Positions 57,069 to 64,000 of a DNA stretch of 64,000 nt are shown in pieces. Within the stretch, counting starts at the first letter, position 1; the number at the start of each line of letters is the position of its first letter. Position numbers and translations under genes: made by a program. The DNA is from Cryptomeria japonica. Taxonomy: Eukaryota; Streptophyta; Pinopsida; Cupressales; Cupressaceae. Location of the stretch: positions 202,268,341 through 202,332,340 of the forward strand of contig NC_081408.1 in the NCBI RefSeq assembly GCF_030272615.1, read 5' to 3'. The notes under the pieces are model-generated. The model was given only the letters and a program-made list of their open reading frames with translations, searched no databases and was not told where the DNA came from.

Positions 57069-57934
57069 TGTCAATTTTGAGGCATTAGACACCCTCAGCG
57101 TTTACACTTGATAAAAAACATAAGACAAAACTTATCTATACCATGAATATAATATTTATTTTAGGACAGTTACTTGTGAGGAGGTGAAACATTGGGATCG
57201 GCAACATAATGCGAAATAATAACAAAGCAGGTAAGGACTAATTACAAAAGACAAAGACAGATAAGACGAAGTATTTAATGTGCATCGACACGTAAACCAC
57301 AAGGACCTGTTAAGTGAAAAGATTGTATATTTCTTCCTATTGGATTAGTCGCTATAAAAATAGATTTAGAACAGAAAAGCATGTTTCCAAGTTAACACCT
57401 TATTCTATTCCACCAGTTCTGCAGTGCATGCACGTATCTAACTTCCTATTTGCCGACATTAAGATGCCCTAAAATATCAACATCAATCTTACAGCTCATG
57501 TATATCAATTATGTACCATTTCAGTTAATGTGCCTTAATAAAATTCACATATTTGTCAGGAGGCTATTGGATTTCGACTGACCTATTTTCTTGTTATCTT
57601 GATTTCATTTATTTGGGAATGTTTATGAGAACCCAGGTACAATAATAAATTTCCTTCCAATGGATGCCCCACATTAATCCAGATTTATGAACTTCCGTCT
57701 TGTGAATTCCCATTTCTGTATTGTATGACAGTGTGTGTACACTGTACACCATCATTATTAGCATGTGTTTCTTCTCCTCTGACCCTGCCTTTATAACCAT
57801 AGCTGTTGCCTTACAATCATTTACGTGTGTGGTTTATATGCTACATGATTAGCTGTAATGTTGCTCTTGCTGTGGTAAAGGTCGAGTTCTATTGCAGTTT
57901 CCATTAGAGTTGCTTTTCCAGGTTGAATTCGGGC
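57069..57934 (+). other. 5' flank and leader of the host gene
   Basis: 866 bases without repeats shared with the rest of the window. It includes the candidate promoter and probably the 5' UTR. A TTTTCCAG at 57914-57921 just before the start codon region would fit a 3' splice site of a leader intron. I cannot place a leader exon with confidence. Confidence 0.4.
57336..57359 (+). promoter_or_regulatory. Candidate core promoter (CCAAT-like and TATA boxes)
   Basis: TATAAAA at 57353-57359 lies about 580 bases before the start codon of the host gene. ATTGG (reverse CCAAT) lies at 57339-57343. With a leader intron this would be an ordinary plant gene arrangement. The TATA motif alone is weak evidence in AT-rich DNA. 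Confidence 0.3.
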
Positions 57935-60232
57935 ATGGAAAGTTATAGCATGGTGAAAAAGAGTTCTATAGATGAGATATTCGAGCAGAGCTCTTGTGCT
58001 GTTTGCCATCCTAGCGAAGGAATGCCCCAGGGTTATCTAACCTTGGGGATTTTGGAAAGTGGGTCTGCAACACAGATCAAAGAGGTGCCAATTCATTGTC
58101 TTCACTGACAGTCTTATCTGATTTAATGTTTTTCTATTATATTCAATTCTGTATTGCAGTAAACTAATGTTTTTTCTTTATACATTCTACTCTCTTTTTG
58201 CACCCAATTTCTGAAATGGATATATCTGGGTATATCTGAGATGTTCTTACAGGATAAACTTACAATATCTAGAAACATAAATTCAGATTAATCCAGATGA
58301 AGTTAGTAAAGCCATATCTTGTAGTATGTTGGGCTAAAATCTGTAGGCAATGATTTGAAATATATTTATTAATAATATTTCGGATCATATTTTATGAAGA
58401 TCTGTTATCAACATAAGATTGAACAAAAGAAAAGAATGAAAGATTTAAAGACACATTTCATTTCATTTTGAAGAGAAATAACCCAATTGCTTGGTATGAG
58501 AAAATCTTCATACATATAACTTATTTTATCTGGATGAGCGTTGATGATGGGTGACTTATTTCCCGATACATGTCCCTCCTTTAGCATCTAGGCTTTCTGT
58601 TCTATGATCAACAGGTCTCTGGTATAAATGGGATAATCATCAACGTTATAATGAGCACAAGAATCCTAAAGATCATGAATTGATTCTAAGAAATGGGTTT
58701 TTTTCTGTCATAATATCCCTTCTCTCAGTTAACACTTAACATACTTTCTTTCAAATCTCATAAATTAGTTCTTGGGAGGCCAGGCTTTTAACTGTGAGGA
58801 AATTGTTCTGATTTTTAGTCTGTGTAGATTGATCTTCAGTACATGTTGACGCGTTATGGAGATTATTGACTATGTAATGATCTGGGTTGCAGTCTCTGTA
58901 TCGAGTACATTCAGCAGGATACGAAAAGTTGGGAGAACTAAAGCAGCCGATGCAGAGTCAAAAGCATCAAATTGGAAGTACTCTTAACTGTTATAAAGGT
59001 GCCATAACTCTTTTATATCCTTTTGTAAGTTCTTAAAACATTCCATTGTTAGCTAGGTTTCTTATCCAAATCAGTAAGGTTTTCATATTTCTTCCACTTG
59101 CTTCCTGTAGTGGTGAGAAATGTAGGTCATGTGAAGACTTTAGGGCGAGATTTCCTGTCATTACTCTGCTGCATTCACACAAATATGTAACTAGATAAGC
59201 TCCTTAGTAATGTTTGCGAGTCCTCCTCTTTTAAGAAAATAAAGAGATCCGTAACATTTTGAAGCGCTGTAGTAAATTGAAAACAGCAAATACCCATCAG
59301 GTTTTTGGTTCAACCCAACACAAAAGGTTAAGACCTTAAATATTCATTGATGTTTTATGGGTAAAAAGTGCAAGCATGACCACAATCAAATTATAGTTGC
59401 TAGTAAATTGGCATAGGAAATGGGTGTTTTAGTATTCTAATTGTTTCCAATAATGCAAATATTGTAATAAAGAAGGATTTCTTATCTATTAGTGTTATTA
59501 AAATATTTGTTTAATTGAAAGATTTAGTTTTCTCAAATAATTTAAGTTACAGAAATGTAACTTTTTATATACATTTGTAAGATTTTACATGAATAAAATA
59601 TTAATATTAATAATGTTTATTACTGTACGAATTTAATGTTCTTCCATTTTTTTAATACAAAATGCACCCAGAAAGGAAAGTCACAATGTGCAATATCTGA
59701 TTCACACAACATAAACTTCTTTTAGAAACTTCACATTATCATTTATTTTTCATTACTCTTGTAATATAATTCTTTTTGTGTGGCATCCAACACAGCAAAC
59801 GAAGAAACTGAAGTACTAAAGCATGATAAGATACTCAGTACACAACAGTGCTTCCTAGGTTCCTCTTTATACTATGGGGGACCTGATGAGCTTTATGAAA
59901 TTCCAGAAAATGGCCAAGAAAAACAAAATGAGGTATAATCTCAATCTTCCTTATTTTATTATATGATAGCTGAAAGTAATATGATAAGAAGCATTGATTA
60001 TCTCTGTACAGACTAAAATGGCAGTAAAAAAATTGAAAGAGACAATCGACCCATTTCATCTTGAATGTTCCAGAAGGGGAAACTGTTGGGAAGGTAGGAA
60101 AAATTGTACACAGTACAAATGTTAAAATAACTCTAGAAAGCCATGGTGTTTTATTTTGTTTTAAGATAGAAAATTGAATTTGTACTAACCAATATTATGG
60201 TTTTAATGTTCACAGGTTCTCTTTACTATTAA
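57935..60232 (+). CDS. Plant-specific small protein with C-terminal GSLYY motif (SIS-like family), five exons
   Basis: Exons 57935-58084, 58893-58998, 59796-59932, 60012-60093 and 60216-60232 join to 492 bases, 163 aa. All four introns begin GT and end AG, and the phases agree at every junction. The protein starts MESYSMVKKSSIDEIFEQSS. Exon 3 has FLGSSLYYGGPDELYEIP, and the join of exons 4 and 5 gives SRRGNCWEGSLYY then stop. From memory, a small plant family that includes Arabidopsis SIS (salt-induced serine-rich protein) has SSSxYYGGQ, and ends RGNWWQGSLYY; the match in both places and the split C-terminus make this a real gene. The molecular function is unknown. The first Trp of GNWWQG is Cys here. 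The N-terminal half is less family-like, so exon 1 is the least certain. Confidence 0.75.
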
Positions 60233-60420
60233 GTTCAGAATTCCCTCAAACTCCAGGATTTTATAACATTTGAGGTAACATAATCGCTGTACTTTTTTTA
60301 ACTATGTTGTTTTGTTTCTTTATTTTATAAAGACATAATTGAATAGACACATTTTGTCATTTTACAGGTGACAGATTTTCATGGTGAGATGCTTAATGTA
60401 TTAGTGACCTTAACAATATA

Positions 60421-60470
60421 AAATTGGTAAATAATAGTCTTCTTTAAATTGGTAAATAATAGTCTTCTTT
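60421..60470 (+). repeat. 25-base tandem duplication
   Basis: AAATTGGTAAATAATAGTCT-TCTTT occurs twice in a row (60421-60445 and 60446-60470). It sits 190 bases after the stop codon of the host gene. Confidence 0.9.
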
Positions 60471-60477
60471 AAATGGG

Positions 60478-60765
60478 ATCACCTAATTATATATATATAA
60501 TAGGTTACCAGTGTTTGTGTGGATACTATTGTTGGAGTAGAGAATGTATTGTATGAGTTGAACTCATTTGTACTCTATGCCTGAAAATTTCTCCTCATGT
60601 TCCTGAATCATGCCATATTAATTAAGCTGGAAGTATCACCTAATTATATATATATAATAGGTTACCAGTGTTTGTGTGGATACTATTGTTGGAGTAGAGA
60701 ATGTATTGTATGAGTTGAACTCATGTGTACTCTATGCCTGAAAATTTCTCCTCATGTTCCTGAAT
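60478..60765 (+). repeat. 131-base direct duplication
   Basis: 60478-60608 and 60635-60765 are nearly identical; the one difference I see is CATTTG against CATGTG. The unit begins ATCACCTAATTATATATATA and ends CATGTTCCTGAAT, with 26 bases between copies. The high identity means a recent duplication, in the downstream flank of the host gene. Confidence 0.95.
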
Positions 60766-61330
60766 AATATTACAGGCATTATATAATGCAAGTGACGTTT
60801 GTAAATAATATAACATTTAGGGGCCCAGATGTATTACCATAATAAGTAATGATTTCAGTTGAAGTTAACTATTCTAGTTAACTATTGAATAAAATAGTTA
60901 AAGAATTGGAAAAAATAAATCCACACGTCTACATGAAAGTGATTGGCCACATGCTTAACGAATAAACTGGTTATATTGATAGCCCAACTATGAGTTGAAA
61001 TAATTATATTGATGTGATGGCAACCTATCATCTCCTCGAGTGGGCACCTACTAGTCTGGCTGTTAAAACGTTTTTTCAAAATAGATCATGCTTAGAGTTA
61101 TTCTTTTGAGTAAAATGTTAAATTATTGAACATTTAAAATTGAAGACATAAATAATGATTTTTTTACTTTATGGTGAACTCAATTTAGAATAAAACTCAA
61201 ATATTACAGGAGCAAGATAGTAGCAGCAAATAAGAACATCATAACAAGAATGCATAATACATCACATAATGGAACCATGTTAAAATAGCATGTAATAGTG
61301 ATCAAAATAAAATTAAAATTAGGGGAAGAT
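60766..61330. other. No gene seen
   Basis: AT-rich DNA with stops in all frames. I see no link to other repeats in the window. Confidence 0.4.
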
Positions 61331-61494
61331 CACCAATAGTTGACCATGCATGAATAGTTGTGAAGGTTATTGATACTTTTTACTCCAATAATACTCTAAT
61401 AATAGTGCAAATAAAAATCACCAATAGTTGAGCATGCATGAATAGTTGTGAGGGTTTTGGTACTTTTTACTCCAATAATAGTACAAATAAAAAC
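61331..61494 (+). repeat. Tandem duplication (about 80-base units)
   Basis: 61331-61418 and 61419-61494 both run CACCAATAGTTGA(C/G)CATGCA through TACTTTTTACTCCAATAATA to CAAATAAAAA. The first copy has 12 extra bases (ATAATACTCTA region). Confidence 0.85.
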
Positions 61495-64000
61495 TTTTTT
61501 TGGAAACAAAAAATATCATTTTTTGTGTGTTTATATATTAATAATTACAATACAATGTACCAATAGTTGTGACTTTAAAGTTGTTATTGCTATGAAATGT
61601 ACCATTAGTTGTAAAAGGAAACCAATCGTGTGATGCCACATCAGCTACACGAGTATAGAGGCCTCTTTTGCACGACTATTGGTCTCACTCTTTTTTTTGA
61701 GTTGTTTTGGATGCCTTGGCAAAAAACATGCTAATGTGGCACGATACTTGATGATGTGGCCGTGAAACTTTAGGTATAAGCAGGGGACTTGCCAAGTAAG
61801 CTGTTGTAAAAAAATGGTAGTGATTTGAAATTTCCATGTAGGATTTTGAGAAGCACGAAATTAGGGTGCACAACTAATGGATCTTCTCCCCTATGGACCA
61901 AAAATGTATGGAGGAGTTGTTAGATGTTCAACTCTTTTCCTACTAGCCACTTATTATTTTATTTTTTTGGTAATTAAATAGTTGGAAGGGCCAACACCCA
62001 TTATATTAATATAAATATCAAAGTTTTGACAAAGTCCATAGAGGGTAGCTGAATACTATACACTTATTATTGCCTAAGTTGGAATGACCATGCATTAGTT
62101 ACTATGAATCAACCTTTATTTTAAGGAGGGCCATTGAGGAAGTATATATTATTGATGTTTTTACTTTTTCATTAATTTTTTCAACTGTCTTTACGTTTAT
62201 CTTAAAGAGTCTTAAGTTATTCATACATTATTTGACCCATTTCTATATTGCTTATTCACTTTGAGTTGTTCTCGCATAAAGCTAGGCTTTTTTATTAGAT
62301 GACGGCAATCGTAAGAGTAAAATAATTTCTTTTCAACTTAATGACTATAAAATAAATGAGAAAAAAACAATAGTTCTATGCTTTTCAAAACAAATCTAAT
62401 AATCCACTCTATAGGATTTGAAGAAATATTATGAGGCATAGAGAGATTTTCCCCTCTTTCCTCTACATTTCTTTTGGTTTTCCTTTAGGATCCTAGACTT
62501 TGAGGAACCTAAGGGTTTTTCATATGATCCCTCCAAAAACTCCAGACCTCAACTTCCCTTCCCTTTTTCTTTGTTTTCTTCAAAATTTTAGACTCCATGA
62601 TATCAAGAGTTGTAGGAACACTAGCTTCTTATATGACCCCTAAAACCTCGAACAGAAAACTCTAGTTGTTCTTTCTGCACGTCAAAGTTTTCAAACTTTA
62701 CAATCCCAAAAAGGTACAATTAATGTGCCAAAAAGGTCGATATAAAAGCTCGAAAGAGCTCATTTTTAGGAACACCTTGTATTTGAAGAGCTCCCACAAA
62801 CCCATCATGTCTTGAATTTTTTCAATGACCTTATTGTGTGACCTTTAGATTGATACACCCTCTCATGCTTGCAAATTCCCCACTCTCAATGTGCTCTCCT
62901 TATTGTTTATGCATTCAAATGTTGGTCAATCCTTCCTCTTCCTATGTTTTTCCTTTTGTTTCTATTTTTGATGCTTGCTCTAGTTCTTGATTGGTTAGGG
63001 TAGGTTTTTATTTTATCCTAGATTAGGAATAAGTTTATCCCTTCATGAGATTCAATAATTGGACCATCCAATAATATTTTTGTGCCCTAGGTTTATCCTT
63101 TATGTGACCCCATTTGACCTCGATGCCCTCAAATAAAAAAGATTTTGATTGAACTACTTGTTTCCTACATTTTTTGTATTGTGACCTACTTTATTGTACC
63201 ATAAAAATTGAATTCTAGGGTTTATCATTGATTATTACCATCTTTTAGAAACCTTGATTCATCCCAATTGAGTTCAAAATGGCTAAGTGTAAGAAACCCT
63301 TTCACTTAAAAATTTCAGACTCTAGGGTCTCCAACAACCATAGGAAATGCAAACTATAATCCTTCAAGGCCCCAAGATCTTGGGATCCCCTTTACCATTA
63401 GCCATGAAAACCCCACACTTCAAAATTCTAAACTTTGATGTCCTCTATAATCCGTCACCAATTTAAATATTGAGTGACCAAAACTATGAACCAAAGATTC
63501 CAAAATCACCTTGCAAAAAGACAAAGCCTTTGAGATTAAAACTTTGGGGTACTAGGCAATCTTATGCTAATTTATACCTTGTGCATCCAATACCTTGAAC
63601 CCTTAATTTCAAGCTAAGCATTAAAATTTGATGTCCCTCGGTATTTTGGACTTCAGAGAACCAATGAGAATGTAACCTTCTAAACATTATGTTTACCAAT
63701 ACCCTAAACTCGAAATTCCAAAGTGACTCCACAAAAGGATATTTACTTCGAGATCTTAGATTATGAAGGCACCTGAGAAATTTACACTTAATTAACCTAG
63801 AATGTCCAAACTCCACATTCTGCACTTTAACATTGAAGAGGAATCTACTAGGGATCTTGAAATCTTAGATATCAAGTAGACTTGTAAACTTCTAACACTT
63901 ATATCTTGTGCATACTTGATTGTTAGACCCCAAAGTTTGAGCAATATACTTATCACTCCAAGATATTAGACTTTGGGGTATCCTAAGCACTAGATCCTAT
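61495..64000. other. No gene seen
   Basis: No supported gene in 2.5 kb. Several phrases around ACTTTG, GACTCCA and CCAAAATC recur loosely between 62400 and 64000 in both orientations, which may be an eroded repeat. The 87-codon minus-strand frame at 63562-63825 resembles nothing I know. A TACCAATTAG-like and CACATCAGC-type stretch at 61555-61870 could be an old transposon, but I cannot identify ends. Confidence 0.4.

Noticed and set aside
57821-58009. Minus-strand open frame overlapping exon 1 of the host gene
   Set aside because: It is antisense to an exon whose frame and splice phases fit a known plant family.
59835-60059. Minus-strand open frame over exons 3 and 4
   Set aside because: Chance antisense frame. 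The plus strand carries the YYGG and GNCWEG family motifs.

Overview
The window looks like nuclear DNA of a seed plant with a large, repeat-filled genome, probably a gymnosperm such as a conifer. That assignment is an inference from the dense nesting of old, diverged LTR retrotransposons, the LINE remnants and the AT-rich intergenic DNA. No single marker fixes the species. Almost everything here is decayed mobile DNA. I found one ordinary host gene, with intact reading frame and splice sites, near the right end.

Left block (1-28.7 kb) is one nested stack. A Ty3/gypsy-like element G (minus strand; gag at 1-1178, probable 5' LTR near 27.9-28.7 kb) was split by element D (minus, 1179-27822). D is unusual. 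It has LTRs, an initiator-Met-like primer site and a polypurine tract. Its first ORF is gag-like with four zinc-knuckle modules, and a roughly 1,050-codon ORF of unknown function stands where pol would be expected. D was then broken by three Ty1/copia insertions and a solo LTR. Copia A (minus, 2699-8400) and copia B (minus, 10706-16957) lie in the long ORF. Copia C (plus, 18144-25252) lies in the third zinc knuckle. Solo LTR E (26809-27612) lies in D's 5' LTR. Removing A or C with one target-site copy restores D's reading frame exactly.

Middle block (28.7-51.1 kb) holds AT-rich DNA, a highly decayed ORF at 31.3-32.5 kb, and a minus-strand LINE (33.1-43.1 kb) with RT, RNase H and an additional ORF downstream of RNase H (here called ORF X). 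The LINE's RNase H is interrupted by about 5 kb of shuffled short repeats. Then come a (TG)33 microsatellite, dispersed repeats, and a 5'-truncated copia F (minus, 47975-51110).

Right block (51.1-64 kb) starts with a second LINE (plus, 51111-55262) with the same order RT, zinc-binding region, RNase H, ORF X, 3' end. Then follow an unrecognised decayed ORF, local duplications, and a five-exon plus-strand gene (57935-60232, 163 aa). Its C-terminus ends in GSLYY and resembles the small plant family that I recall includes the Arabidopsis salt-induced serine-rich protein. The last 3.7 kb holds short tandem duplications and no gene that I can see.

Apart from the gene at 58-60 kb, nothing here is likely to make a functional product. 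The copia and gypsy coding regions carry stops, frameshifts, deletions and some lost catalytic residues. The most interesting features are the architecture of D, the ORF X-bearing LINE lineage, the shuffled array, and the isolated host gene.
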